This document shows, piece after piece, positions 8,302 through 16,900 of a DNA stretch of 64,000 nt (its first letter is position 1; each line of letters opens with the position of its first letter). The notes beneath the pieces were generated by a model. That model worked only from the letters and a program-made list of their open reading frames with translations, searched no databases and was not told the origin of the DNA. The translations under genes and the position numbers were made by a program. The DNA lies in NCBI GenBank assembly GCA_963812915.1, contig CAWEXB010000003.1, positions 471,416-535,415 of the forward strand. The letters are read 5' to 3'. The DNA is from JACVRW01 sp963812915. Its GTDB lineage: Bacteria; Actinomycetota; Thermoleophilia; Solirubrobacterales; Thermoleophilaceae.

Positions 8302-10479
8302 TCAGGATCTGGCGGGATCGAGCACGACGTCGAGGTCGCCGTCGACCTGAACATCCGTGAGCGCGAGCCGGTCGGAGTGCTCGGCGACGCGCTCGAAGAG
8401 CAGGTCCACGCGCGCGTCCGCCACACGCAGGCCCTGCAATGCGAGCCGGTGGATGTGGCGTGGAAGTGAGGGGCGGCGGATGTGCAGCGTACGTTCGAGA
8501 CCGTCCGGCACGAGCCCCAGGCCCGCGATGAGCATGGAGGGGAGGGCCCCGGCCGCCCACGCTTGAGGGCTGCACGCGACGGGGTAGGGCACCGGGTTCT
8601 CGTAGTCGGTGCGCGAGAATCCCGCGAAGAGCTCCGGCAGGCGATAGTCGGCGAAGCTCGAGGCCGCGTCCAGCAGGTCCTCGAAGATCCGCAGGAACTC
8701 TCCGTCGAAGCCGTATCTGCGAAGGCCCAGGGCAAAGAAGGCGTTGTCGTGTGGCCAGACGCTTCCCGTGTGGTAGCCGACGGGGTTGAAGGCGCGCTCC
8801 TGCGCGCCGAGCGTCCGCACTCCCCAGCCGGAGTGCGCCGCGGCGCCGGTGAGCGCGTCACGGATTGCGGCGGCCCGGTGGTGGGGAACCGCGTCGGCCC
8901 ACAGCAGGTGCCCCTGGTTGGAGGCGAGGGCGCGGCTGGGGTGCTTGTCGCCGTCGAGCCCCATCGAGTAGAAGCCTCGGTCCTCGAGCCAGAAGCGGTC
9001 GAGACCGCTCGCGATGCGGGCTGCGCCGGCCCGCAGCTCCTCCGCGCGCGCAGGCTCGCCGGCGAGCTCGAGCAGGCGGGCCACGCGGCGCTTCGCGGCT
9101 AGGGCGTACCCCTGCACCTCCACGAGCGCGATCGGAGCACGCAGTGGGCGCCCTCGCTCGTCGACGACGCCGTCCCGGGAGTCCTTCCAGCCCTGATTCT
9201 CGAGCCCACCGGGGGATCGGCAGCGGTACTCGAGGAGCCCGTCGCCGTCGAGGTCGCCGTAGTCGTCGATCCAGCGAAGCGCCTCGTCCACCTGTGGCCG
9301 CAGCTCCCGAAACAGCTCGAGCGAGCCGGTCCAGTCGGCGTGCTCGCACAGCAGACAGAGGAACAACGGGGTGGCGTCGACCGTGCCGTAGTACTCCACA
9401 AGGGGCGTCCGCTGCCGCTCGGCCAACTCGCCAAGGCGGAGCTCGTGCAGCACCTTGCCGGGCTCCTCGTCGTGCACGTCATCGACCTTCGTGCCCAGGC
9501 GCGCCGCGAGCAGTCGCAGGGTATCCGCGGCCATCGAGGGGTCGAAGGCGAGCATCTGCAGCGCCGCGATGATGCTGTCGCGCCCGAACAGCGTCGCGTA
9601 CCACGGTACGCCGGCCGCGTAGTAGCGCCGGCCATCGAGCTCCGAGGCCAACAGCCGCAGGTCGAGCAGGGAGCGGCGCAGCACCCGATCCACGAGCTCG
9701 GCGTCGAGCTCGAAGTGCGGCCGCTCGGCGAGCCACGCGTCGGCCTCGGCGCCCGCGCGGGGCATCGCCGCGCGGTCGTCCGAACGCTCGCTGCCCGCGG
9801 CCGGGCCGAGGGCCGGCCCGCCGGGCTGCGACAACTCGAAACGCACCTCGAGCCTGTGCTCCTCACCCGGCTCGAAGGGCAGGAGGACGCAGAGACGCCC
9901 GTCCCCCGTCACCGCGGCGCCCGGGCACGTGACCAGCGTCGATCGCTCGCGGCCGTCCAGACCCACTGCCGCGAATCTGACGGTGTGACCGCGCGCCTGT
10001 CGGCGCACCTCGCGCTCGGTGGGCTCGACCAGGCCGCGAACCTCGAGCATGGGCCGGAAGTCCGCGTCCAGCCGCAGCTCCAGCGTGAGATCGATCGGGT
10101 CCCGTGCGTGGGAGTGCAGCGTGATCCGGTCGACCATGCCGCCGGGCAGCATGCGTCTCTCGACCCGCACTCGCAGCGACTGGAGCGGCAGCGCCTGCCC
10201 GGTGGCGAGGACCAGGTCCGGGTTCGTCAGCTCGAACGCGGCGGCGGTGCCCGCGGCGTCGGACGAGATGAGCAGCCGCGGCGGCTGTCCTCCTATCCGA
10301 AGCTCGTGGCCCCGCAGGTGGCGGCAGTCGTTGAGGTAGACACCGAGCGGATGGTCCTGCGTTATCGGGAGGCCACCATCGCGCAACGCAACGCAGAACG
10401 CGTTGCCCGACTTGACCACCGTCGTGTCGGCGAGATTGACGAGCTCGGCCACGCCGCCGGCAACCCGAGCGGAGCTCAC
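8302..10479 (-). CDS. Amylo-alpha-1,6-glucosidase/debranching-type glycosidase
   Basis: The protein of about 725 aa has an N-terminal beta-sandwich of the bacterial debranching-enzyme type (FCVALRDGG, NDCRHLRGHELRIGG) and a C-terminal (alpha/alpha)6 barrel (WYATLFGRDSIIAALQML, ENQGWKDSRDG, GSVWPHDNAFFALGL). Such actinobacterial enzymes are annotated as glycogen-debranching or related glucosidases, so a role in glycogen, trehalose or glucosylglycerate metabolism is likely but not settled. The GTG at 10479 was chosen because it overlaps the upstream stop as GTGA, a translational-coupling arrangement. GTG at 10452 is an alternative. The enzyme is predicted to be cytoplasmic, with no signal peptide. 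Confidence 0.85.
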   Translation of the reverse strand: MSSARVAGGVAELVNLADTTVVKSGNAFCVALRDGGLPITQDHPLGVYLNDCRHLRGHELRIGGQPPRLLISSDAAGTAAAFELTNPDLVLATGQALPLQSLRVRVERRMLPGGMVDRITLHSHARDPIDLTLELRLDADFRPMLEVRGLVEPTEREVRRQARGHTVRFAAVGLDGRERSTLVTCPGAAVTGDGRLCVLLPFEPGEEHRLEVRFELSQPGGPALGPAAGSERSDDRAAMPRAGAEADAWLAERPHFELDAELVDRVLRRSLLDLRLLASELDGRRYYAAGVPWYATLFGRDSIIAALQMLAFDPSMAADTLRLLAARLGTKVDDVHDEEPGKVLHELRLGELAERQRTPLVEYYGTVDATPLFLCLLCEHADWTGSLELFRELRPQVDEALRWIDDYGDLDGDGLLEYRCRSPGGLENQGWKDSRDGVVDERGRPLRAPIALVEVQGYALAAKRRVARLLELAGEPARAEELRAGAARIASGLDRFWLEDRGFYSMGLDGDKHPSRALASNQGHLLWADAVPHHRAAAIRDALTGAAAHSGWGVRTLGAQERAFNPVGYHTGSVWPHDNAFFALGLRRYGFDGEFLRIFEDLLDAASSFADYRLPELFAGFSRTDYENPVPYPVACSPQAWAAGALPSMLIAGLGLVPDGLERTLHIRRPSLPRHIHRLALQGLRVADARVDLLFERVAEHSDRLALTDVQVDGDLDVVLDPARS

Positions 10480-10571
10480 TCCGGCTCGACGAGACCGTAC
10501 AACCGCTCCGCGGCGGCCTGCGCCTCGTCTCGCCGGATCGTCCGAGCGGCGGTGACCTCGACGCCGATCAT
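10476..10571 (-). CDS. Possible 31-aa overlapping small gene
   Basis: A 31-codon frame (MIGVEVTAARTIRRDEAQAA...) starts in an ATGA overlap with the stop of the 124-aa membrane gene and ends in a GTGA overlap with the glycosidase start. Overlaps at both ends are the main evidence. It could instead be a spacer kept open by chance. No homology is recognised. Confidence 0.4.
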   Translation of the reverse strand: MIGVEVTAARTIRRDEAQAAAERLYGLVEPE

Positions 10572-10942
10572 CGCGGCCGCGCGTCGTGCCGGTCGGGCGA
10601 GGTCGACTCGGCCTGTCTGCGTGCTCGAGCCTCCGCGGCCTCGGACTCCGGCGTCGCGATGCCCTCCGGTAGTCGCCATTTCCGCCTCGACGCCCGCTCC
10701 TCCTCGTCCGGCCACCTTCCGTGCTCCTCGAAGTAGGCGCGCGCCGCGTCCTCACGGTCACGGTCGAGGTCGCCCTGGACCCCGATCCGAAACAGGAGGT
10801 TCAGCAGGAGCACCGACAGCCCGGCGCCGGTGAAGAGGGCCCACCCCTCGAACCTGGTGCCCGACGGCACCACGAACAGGCACACCAGCCCGGCGAGCAC
10901 GAGAGCCGCCGCGATCCCATAGCGGACCGCGAGGGCCGCCAT
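10568..10942 (-). CDS. Small two-helix membrane protein
   Basis: The 124-aa protein has two predicted membrane helices near the N-terminus (YGIAAALVLAGLVCLFVV and ALFTGAGLSVLLLNLLF), then a charged cytoplasmic part with YFEEHGRWPDEEE and a basic tail. The WPDEE region recalls small actinobacterial membrane proteins of unknown function. Its start overlaps a short upstream frame (TGATG) and its stop overlaps the next short frame (ATGA), so it sits in a tightly coupled run leading into the glycosidase. No function can be named. Confidence 0.7.
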   Translation of the reverse strand: MAALAVRYGIAAALVLAGLVCLFVVPSGTRFEGWALFTGAGLSVLLLNLLFRIGVQGDLDRDREDAARAYFEEHGRWPDEEERASRRKWRLPEGIATPESEAAEARARRQAESTSPDRHDARPR

Positions 10943-11025
10943 CAGGCGAGAGCCTCCACGGTCTCCTCGGGCTCTGGGTTGCGCCGGGTCGCGGTGAGCT
11001 CGTCTCCATCGGCGTCGAGCGTCAT
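10942..11025 (-). CDS. Possible 27-aa leader or small gene
   Basis: A 27-codon acidic frame (MTLDADGDELTATRRNPEPE...) is preceded by GGAG and stops in a TGATG overlap with the membrane-protein start. It is the first member of the coupled run 11025-8302. It may be a leader peptide that sets translation of the downstream gene. Confidence 0.4.
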   Translation of the reverse strand: MTLDADGDELTATRRNPEPEETVEALA

Positions 11026-11144
11026 GGTCGCTCCATCGTAGATCGCGCCGGAGGGCGGCGCGCGTCCAAGGGCCGTGGCCGGTGAGTCAGAACGCGTACG
11101 GAACCGTGCCGAGCGCGTGCCACGTGCCGAAGAGCCCGCCGGGG

Positions 11145-11310
11145 ACGCCGAACGCCGGCACCAAGCGTGAGCTCGAGATGCTGGAACTGCTCGGCGAAGG
11201 CCTCTCGAATCCCGAGATCGCAGAGCGTCTCTCCCTGAGCCGCAAAGCGCCACACGACCACCGAGCTGATCCGACGCGGGCGGAGGTCGCACGCGAGCGG
11301 ACGACCCGGA
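11145..11310 (+). pseudogene. LuxR-type helix-turn-helix remnant
   Basis: The stretch encodes TKRELEMLELLGEGLSNPEI and AERLSLSRK, a clear LuxR/GerE recognition-helix module. It then degrades (APHDHRADPTRAEVARERTT) where the dimer helix should be. No receiver, ATPase or sensor part precedes it. It looks like the worn C-terminal end of a lost regulator next to the epoxide hydrolase gene. Confidence 0.6.
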
Positions 11311-11416
11311 CGCTGGGCGAGCACGCGATGAGCCGCACTCCGACAACGAGAGCTCCGCTCACGTGGCGGTTGGGAACATCTCCACCCAGCACCAACGAGT
11401 GGACGGGGCGAATGCG

Positions 11417-12577
11417 ATGTCCGACGACCCGAGGGAGTTCAGAATCGAGGTCCCCGAGCCCGAGCTCGAGGACCTCCGCGCGCGGTTACGACGCGCACGC
11501 TGGCCCGAGCGCGAGACTGTCGAGGACTGGTCGCAGGGCGTCCCGCTCGCCTATCTGCAGGATCTCTGCAGGTACTGGGCCGACGGCTACGACTGGCGCG
11601 CCACCGAGGCGCGGCTCAACGCGCTGCCGCAGTTCCGCATGGAGATCGAGGGGCTCGGCATCCATTACCTCCACGTCCGCTCGCCGCACCCCGAGGCGCT
11701 GCCCCTCGTGATCACGCACGGCTGGCCCGGCTCGATCGTCGAGTTCCTCAAGGCCCTCGGACCGCTCACCGACCCGATCCCCCACGGCGGGGACGCCGCC
11801 GATGCCTTCCACGTCGTGTGCCCGTCGCTACCCGGCTACGGCTTCAGCGACAAGCCGGGCCGCCCCGGCTGGGGCGTCGAGCGGATCGCCGCCGCCTGGT
11901 CCGTCCTGATGGGCCGGCTTGGCTACGCGCGCTACGGCGCCCAGGGCAGCGACTGGGGGACGAGCATCAGCGCGAGCATCGGCCAGCTGGATCGCAGCCA
12001 CGTCGCCGGCATCCACCTCACCCCGCCGCTCGCGCCACCAGACCCGGCCACCTTCGACGAGCTCACGGAGCGAGAGCGCGCTGCGCTCGCCTCGCTCGAG
12101 CACTCCCGCGAGTGGGACTCCGGCTACTCCCAGGAGCACGCCACCCGACCCCAGACGATCGGCTACGCGCTCGTGGACTCGCCGACCGCACTCTGCGCCT
12201 GGATCATCGAGAAGTTCTGGGCCTGGACCGACTGTGATGGCCACCCCGAGAACGTGCTCACCCGCGACGAGCTCCTGGACAATCTCATGCTCTACTGGCT
12301 CCCCCGCAACGGCGCCTCCTCGGCGCGCCTCTACTGGGAGAGCATCAGGCAGGTGAACGAGTGGATCTCCGGGTCCACGGACGACACAGTCGATGTCCCC
12401 ACAGGGTGCTCGATCTTCCCCAAGGAGCTTCAGCGTCCGTCCCGGCGCTGGGCGCAGAAGCGCTTCCCGGACATCCGCTACTGGAACGAGCCCGACCGGG
12501 GCGGCCACTTCGCTGCCTACGAACAGCCCGAGCTGTTCGTGGAAGAGGTTCGCTCGTTCTTTCGGCTGGTGCGATGA
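11417..12577 (+). CDS. Epoxide hydrolase (alpha/beta fold, EHN domain)
   Basis: The 386-aa protein begins with an epoxide-hydrolase N-terminal domain (FRIEVPEPELEDLRARLRRA) and continues as an alpha/beta hydrolase. HGWPGS (101-106) forms the oxyanion hole, GSDWG places the nucleophile at Asp179, and DRGGHFAAYEQPE carries the catalytic histidine. It would open epoxides to diols through a covalent ester; the natural substrate is unknown. The start at 11417 gives the usual family length, although the ribosome site is weak. It stands alone, with a regulator remnant upstream. Confidence 0.9.
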   Translation: MSDDPREFRIEVPEPELEDLRARLRRARWPERETVEDWSQGVPLAYLQDLCRYWADGYDWRATEARLNALPQFRMEIEGLGIHYLHVRSPHPEALPLVITHGWPGSIVEFLKALGPLTDPIPHGGDAADAFHVVCPSLPGYGFSDKPGRPGWGVERIAAAWSVLMGRLGYARYGAQGSDWGTSISASIGQLDRSHVAGIHLTPPLAPPDPATFDELTERERAALASLEHSREWDSGYSQEHATRPQTIGYALVDSPTALCAWIIEKFWAWTDCDGHPENVLTRDELLDNLMLYWLPRNGASSARLYWESIRQVNEWISGSTDDTVDVPTGCSIFPKELQRPSRRWAQKRFPDIRYWNEPDRGGHFAAYEQPELFVEEVRSFFRLVR

Positions 12578-12935
12578 CGGGTGTCGCTCGCGCACCGCTC
12601 TCGGTGAAGATCCGGCCAAAGAGCGAGCCTCACCTCCGTCACCCGCCCGCAGACAGGGGCCACATGGCGTAAGCGCGGCTGCCCACACCGGCCTGCCTTC
12701 GGGGGCCGCCCACCAGGCGCGGCCGCGGCAAGCACTGGTGAAGGCACGTAGGTCGGATTGAGCAGCTGTGACAGTTGTCACGTTTGGTAGCCATGTTTGT
12801 TCGGGCCGCTTGGTGGAAATGGACGCTGGTACGAGTCCGCGCCGGGCGCGCATAGCTCTGCATGCGGCAGGGGCGGGGGCCATTTCACAGCTTCGATACC
12901 CGAGCAGGGGAGGGTGTCGTACGTTGCCGCACTTC
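12578..12935. other. Intergenic region before the glycosyltransferase
   Basis: About 360 bp hold no supported gene. An open frame runs into the glycosyltransferase from 12768 but lacks family-like sequence. The one visible signal is the palindrome at 12768-12781. Confidence 0.5.
12768..12781. promoter_or_regulatory. GTGACA-N2-TGTCAC palindrome
   Basis: A perfect 6-bp inverted repeat with a 2-bp centre lies about 155 bp upstream of the glycosyltransferase start. Related GTGAC/GTCAC palindromes occur at 30249-30262 and, more loosely, at 46898-46907. Confidence 0.4.
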
Positions 12936-14036
12936 ATGACGTCGCAATCCAGACAATCGACGCACGCCGCTCGCCGCCTCTCGCATCATCAATGCGCCAG
13001 GGCACGGGGCCGGGATGCCTTTGCGCTGACGGCGATCGTCCCGGCGTTCAACGAGGCCGCGACCGTGGCGGACACGATCAGGTCGCTTCAGGACCAGACG
13101 CTTCCTCCCCTCGACATCTTGGTTGTGGACGACTGCTCGACCGACGAGACCGGCGCAATCGCCATAGCGGCGGGGGCACGGGTGGTACGGCCACCCACGA
13201 ACACCGGCTCGAAGGCGGGGGCGCAGACGTTTGCCCTGCAGTTCGTCACCACTGAGTTCGTCATGGCGCTGGACGCCGACACGACGCTCGCGCCCGACGC
13301 CGTCGAGCGGCTCTCCCGCGTTTTCGCCGATCCCGAGGTAGGAGCCGCCTCGGGATCCGTCCTTCCGCGCCGGGTGCGCACCGTCTGGGAGCGCGGTCGC
13401 TACGTCGAGTACATGTTTGCGTTCAGCTTCTTCAAGCGGGTTCAGGACCACTACGGCAAGCCGCTGATCTCCTCCGGCTGCTTCTCCCTTTACCGCACCA
13501 ACGTGGTCCGAGAGGGCGGCGGCTGGTCCGATCGCACAACGGCCGAGGACATGGACCTGACATGGACTCTCTACAGGCGCGGCTGGAAGGTCAGGTTCGT
13601 GCCGGAGGCTGTGTGCTATCCGATCGAGCCATACAACCTCGACCTGCTCCGCAAGCAGCTCCGCCGTTGGTCGCACGGGTTCGTCCAGAACGTAAAGCTC
13701 CACTGGCGCGGCGTTCTGGGGCTCGGGTATCTGCGCTCCATGGTGGCGCTTGCCTTCTGGGATTCGGCAATCGCGTCGGTCGCGTATCTCTTTGCCATCC
13801 CCCTCTTGGCGCTCCTCGTCGGCCCCAGCTTCTGGCTGGCCTACGTGGTGGATGCGCCGGTCCTGCTTGTCCCGGTGCTGGTCGACGCGGTACGGCGCGG
13901 CGAGACCCGCAGGGCGCTCGCGAGCTTTCCCGCGTACTTCCCGCTGCGAGTGGCCAACGCGGCGATGATGCTGAGGGCGGTGGTCCTCGAGCTGGTGCTA
14001 CGGCGGCCGCTGCTCGTCTACGAGAAGGGGCACTAG
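12936..14036 (+). CDS. GT2-family membrane glycosyltransferase
   Basis: The protein of about 366 aa has a GT-A family 2 core: TAIVPAFNEAATVADTIRSL, VVDDCSTDETG, ALDADT, TAEDMDLTW and QLRRWSHG (the QxxRW motif of processive enzymes such as NodC, hyaluronan or cellulose synthases). Hydrophobic segments follow (ASVAYLFAIPLLALLVG, VVDAPVLLVPVLVDAV), so it acts at the inner face of the membrane, probably building a polysaccharide or glycolipid. The start is uncertain; I use the ATG at 12936, with ATG 12819 as an alternative, and neither has a good ribosome site. The next gene follows by 1 bp. Confidence 0.85.
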   Translation: MTSQSRQSTHAARRLSHHQCARARGRDAFALTAIVPAFNEAATVADTIRSLQDQTLPPLDILVVDDCSTDETGAIAIAAGARVVRPPTNTGSKAGAQTFALQFVTTEFVMALDADTTLAPDAVERLSRVFADPEVGAASGSVLPRRVRTVWERGRYVEYMFAFSFFKRVQDHYGKPLISSGCFSLYRTNVVREGGGWSDRTTAEDMDLTWTLYRRGWKVRFVPEAVCYPIEPYNLDLLRKQLRRWSHGFVQNVKLHWRGVLGLGYLRSMVALAFWDSAIASVAYLFAIPLLALLVGPSFWLAYVVDAPVLLVPVLVDAVRRGETRRALASFPAYFPLRVANAAMMLRAVVLELVLRRPLLVYEKGH

Positions 14037-14037
14037 G

Positions 14038-14502
14038 GTGTCCGCCGGGCTTCCAGGGGCCGGCCTCGCCGGCCTGTTCTTCATTCTCTCTGCGATCCTC
14101 GCTGTCCCGATCGAGCTTGTCCGCACCGTACGTGGACGCAGCTCCCGCCAAGCTTGGCTGGGCGTGGGTCGGCACGTCGGACTCGCCGTGGCGATGATCA
14201 TGGCCTTGGAGTTCGCTTTTGCGGCCGTCAGTGCGCTCACTGCCGAGCTCTCTGGCAAGCGCGTCCTGCCCCCCGTCCTGCCACACGTACCTGTGCTGCT
14301 CACCTTGGCGGTACTCGTCACCGTGTTGGCGACGACCAAGGCGCTGGAGCTCGCGCTCAGGCGGCGGCATCGTGGCGGGGATCCGGCGGGAGCGCCTGAT
14401 CGCCTCATGAACACCGGCATGCCCGTGGAGAGCCGGATGCGCGACAACGCGCACGTCCGGTTCGGAGGGCGGCGGCGAGGAGATCGACAGCCGAAAGGCT
14501 GA
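14038..14502 (+). CDS. Membrane protein paired with the glycosyltransferase
   Basis: This frame of up to 154 aa starts with a GTG one base after the glycosyltransferase stop, with AAGGGG upstream inside that gene. It has about three membrane helices (AGLFFILSAILAVPIELV, HVGLAVAMIMALEFAFAAV, PVLLTLAVLVTVLATT). Spacing suggests translational coupling and a partner role in the same membrane pathway. The last 30 residues or so run into a structured-RNA-like stretch (14428-14472), so the natural C-terminus may have been replaced. Confidence 0.6.
   Translation: MSAGLPGAGLAGLFFILSAILAVPIELVRTVRGRSSRQAWLGVGRHVGLAVAMIMALEFAFAAVSALTAELSGKRVLPPVLPHVPVLLTLAVLVTVLATTKALELALRRRHRGGDPAGAPDRLMNTGMPVESRMRDNAHVRFGGRRRGDRQPKG
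14428..14472 (+). other. Group II intron-like hairpin remnant
   Basis: GAGAGCCGGATGCG, then CGCACGTCCGGTTCGGAGG, resembles the conserved hairpin just upstream of many group II intron reverse-transcriptase genes. The arms CCGGA.GCGCG and CGCGC..TCCGG pair around ACAA. No reverse transcriptase is present, so this is at most a fragment. The resemblance is from memory and not searched. Confidence 0.45.
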
Positions 14503-14690
14503 AACGGCGCCTCGCCGCCGACCCCTACACCAGGCTCGCCTATGTTGAGGTGCTCGCCGACGAGAGGGCCACGACCTGCATCGGCTTCCTCAAGCGGGCG
14601 TTGCGTTTCTACGCCGCCCATGGCGTTGAGGTCGAGCGGCCGGGCGGACCGTTCCGGCAGTACTGCGAGCCGCGAGCTGTCAGAACGCCA
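14500..14690 (+). pseudogene. IS481-like transposase fragment
   Basis: One frame reads DPYTRLAYVEVLADERA, then GFLKRALRFYAAHGVEVER, matching the centre of the IS481/IS3-type integrase core. Neither end of the transposase is present, and the frame becomes unrelated sequence at the 3' end of the convergent TIM-barrel gene. It adjoins the intron-like hairpin and marks an old insertion site. Confidence 0.7.
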
Positions 14691-15675
14691 GGCAGTCGAC
14701 GTAGTCGAAGCTCTCCGCGGCGAACGAGAACGGCTCCACGGGCGGATCCTGCTCGATGACGTACTGCTGGACCTTGCCCTGGGCGGCGGCGAAGACGCCC
14801 GCCCAGTCGACGTCGCCCTGGCCGATCGTCGTCTGCCGCTGTTGCGGCGTGCCGGCGCCGATCACGTCCTTCACGTGCAGGAGTTCGATCCGGTCCCCGA
14901 AGTCCTGGACCAGCTGCACGGGGTCCTCACCGCCGATCGTGGCCCACCCGACGTCGAGCTGGAATGTGACCCAGCGCGGATCGGTGTTCTCCACGAGGAT
15001 CTGCCAGGCGCTCTTCAGCTGGCCGTCGCCCTGGGTGTCGACGTACCGCGTCGTGAACTCGGGCGCGTGGTTGTGGCCGAAGATCTTGCCGGTGCCGTTC
15101 TTCTTCGAGCGCTCGCCCAGCCGGTTCATCGTCGCGGCGGTGGCGAGTGTGTTCTCGTAGCTGCCGGTGCCCGGCGCCGCGAATCCGCCGGAGCCGGTCC
15201 AGCGCTGGCCGAGCAGCTTCGCGTCGGCGAGATTCGCGTCCCAGCTGGCCTCGTTCGTGGACATGTGCCGCGAGGGCACCTTCAGCGCGTACTTCTCGGC
15301 CAGGGCGTCGAATTCCTGGACAGTCAGTCCGTGGAAGCTGAACGGCTCGATGTTGCGGTAGCCGACCTCGCTGAGGAACGCGAACACGAACTCGAGCCGC
15401 TCGGCGCGAGTCGCTTCCGGCCCGGGCGCGCCGGCCGGCGCCTCCGCGGCACGCTCGCCGCGGTCGATGTACCGGTTGAAAGTCCACAGCTGGATCGAAA
15501 TCTTGCTCGCGGGGACGCTCCGCCCGGTGCTGCAGTTCGCCGGCTCGGCCTTCGCCGGCGCTGCTTGCTGCGCACCGGCCGCAGTCGGACCGACGAGCGC
15601 GAACAGCATCGACAGAGCGACAGCAAGCCCGACGACGATTGCAGGCCAGCTTGGCTTCGGTTGACTGATGACCAC
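14680..15675 (-). CDS. Exported sugar-phosphate isomerase/epimerase-like TIM barrel
   Basis: The protein of about 331 aa has a signal sequence or membrane anchor (WPAIVVGLAVALSMLFALVG, then AAGAQQA) and an AP-endonuclease-2/xylose-isomerase-like TIM barrel: KISIQLWTFNRY, EVGYRNIEPFSFHG, IFGHNHAPEF, FQLDVGWATIGGEDP, LLHVKDV and a C-terminal YVIEQD. Family members isomerise or oxidise sugars using a metal held by Glu, His and Asp residues, and these are present. Export makes a role on external sugars or cyclitols likely. GTG at 15675 is chosen because GGGAGGAG lies 6 bases upstream. Confidence 0.85.
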   Translation of the reverse strand: MVISQPKPSWPAIVVGLAVALSMLFALVGPTAAGAQQAAPAKAEPANCSTGRSVPASKISIQLWTFNRYIDRGERAAEAPAGAPGPEATRAERLEFVFAFLSEVGYRNIEPFSFHGLTVQEFDALAEKYALKVPSRHMSTNEASWDANLADAKLLGQRWTGSGGFAAPGTGSYENTLATAATMNRLGERSKKNGTGKIFGHNHAPEFTTRYVDTQGDGQLKSAWQILVENTDPRWVTFQLDVGWATIGGEDPVQLVQDFGDRIELLHVKDVIGAGTPQQRQTTIGQGDVDWAGVFAAAQGKVQQYVIEQDPPVEPFSFAAESFDYVDCLAF

Positions 15676-16059
15676 CCCGTGCTCCTCCCTTGATCCCTTC
15701 GGCGGCACGTCGAACCCGTTGACGTCTCGAACGCCGCCTTTGATCGGATATGTGCTGCTCGATCGCGCGAACGGCGCGCCCGGAGCCGAACGCCCCGTCG
15801 CCGACCCCTACAGCGTTCCCGGGGCGCGCATTGGCTAGTCACCAGACCTAACTTCTGCCGCCTCGGCGCGTAGCGCTAGCTACTTCTTGCGCGGACTTGA
15901 AGCAGATCCGCGGTCCGGCGTCAGATTCCTTCCCGCGCACCAACTCAGGACCCAATTCGCATCCTGGGCTCTTGACTTTCCTGGATCGTCCTAACCGGTC
16001 GGGGACGACCGGCGCGGAGTACTTCTCGCCCACCGAAGCGAGCCTCTCGTGTCCCGGGT

Positions 16060-16175
16060 TCGGACGCACCCCCGCCGGACATGGGCAGGCACCCGGCGGT
16101 GGGCGATGGGAGGCCGTGCCGCTCCTGGAACCGTCGACGAGCAGCACTGCCCGTCTGCACGCCCCGCCGTCGTCC
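16060..16175 (+). repeat. Dispersed intergenic repeat, copy 1
   Basis: The left end TTCGGACG and right end TCGTCCGGAGCG flank the core CCGTCGACGAGCAGCACTG. The copy lies between divergent genes (15675 minus, 16279 plus). Confidence 0.65.
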
Positions 16176-16278
16176 GGAGCGGCGACCCGCTGAAGGCGAC
16201 GAGCGCCGAGTCGACAAGCACGCCACCAGGCCGCTCCCGACCGGGTAGGGTCGGCGCACCCGGCGTCAGGAGTGAATC

Positions 16279-16566
16279 ATGTACGCACGAGTAGTGCGGT
16301 TCACTGGGGCGGGCTCCGAGGCGATCGAGGCGAACGTCGCTGCTATCAGCGCCAACCCGGAGCCGCCCGAGGGGGTCAGGGCCACTCGGTTCCTGTTCCT
16401 GACCGACAAGGCGAACGGCACCGTGGTTGCGATCAGCTTCCACGAGACCGAGGAGGACATGCGGGCCGCGGACGCGGTGTTGAACGAGATGAGCCCGGAC
16501 CAGGCGATGGGCACCCGGGAATCGGTCGACTTGGCCGAGGTTGCGCTCGACCTGACACCTGAGTAG
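16279..16566 (+). CDS. Small ABM-like protein
   Basis: The 95-aa protein has the pattern of a ferredoxin-like alpha/beta domain seen in antibiotic-biosynthesis-monooxygenase relatives: an N-terminal strand (YARVVRFTGAG), a helix, a strand (ATRFLFLTDKANGTVVAISF) and a helix with ADAVLNEM. No catalytic residues are defined for such small proteins. AGGAG lies 7 bases before the ATG, so the start is secure. It resembles the small proteins at 39787 and 50780 in size and layout. Function is unknown. Confidence 0.7.
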   Translation: MYARVVRFTGAGSEAIEANVAAISANPEPPEGVRATRFLFLTDKANGTVVAISFHETEEDMRAADAVLNEMSPDQAMGTRESVDLAEVALDLTPE

Positions 16567-16655
16567 CCGGGACCCGTCGTGGCTCGCGAAGGGCGCGCCG
16601 AGTGCGCTGAGCCCGCCGCGCTTGCTTCTCGTTGGCCACTCGGCGGGAGCTGTGA

Positions 16656-16772
16656 GGACGAGCGAAACGCGCCCGCAGAGGACGGAATCATCAGCGGCTG
16701 CGATCGGCCCGCCCGCACTTGGATCCGTCGAGGAGCAGCATCAGCCGGCGCCGACGCGACTGCTCCGGTCGC
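16656..16772 (+). repeat. Dispersed intergenic repeat, copy 2
   Basis: The left part is GAGGACGAGCGAAACGCGCC and the core is CCGTCGAGGAGCAGCATCAG; the right end is diverged (GCTCCGGTCG). It lies between the genes at 16279 and 16901. Confidence 0.55.
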
Positions 16773-16900
16773 CGCCTGGGGACAGCGACAAGTGGCGGCC
16801 GGCCGGCGGCCTGAGCAATCGGGCCAGCGAGATTGGAGATCGTCCAGCCAGGGGCTCGGCACTCTCGGGGGCGCCCACGCGCGGGATACTGGAGTAGGCG

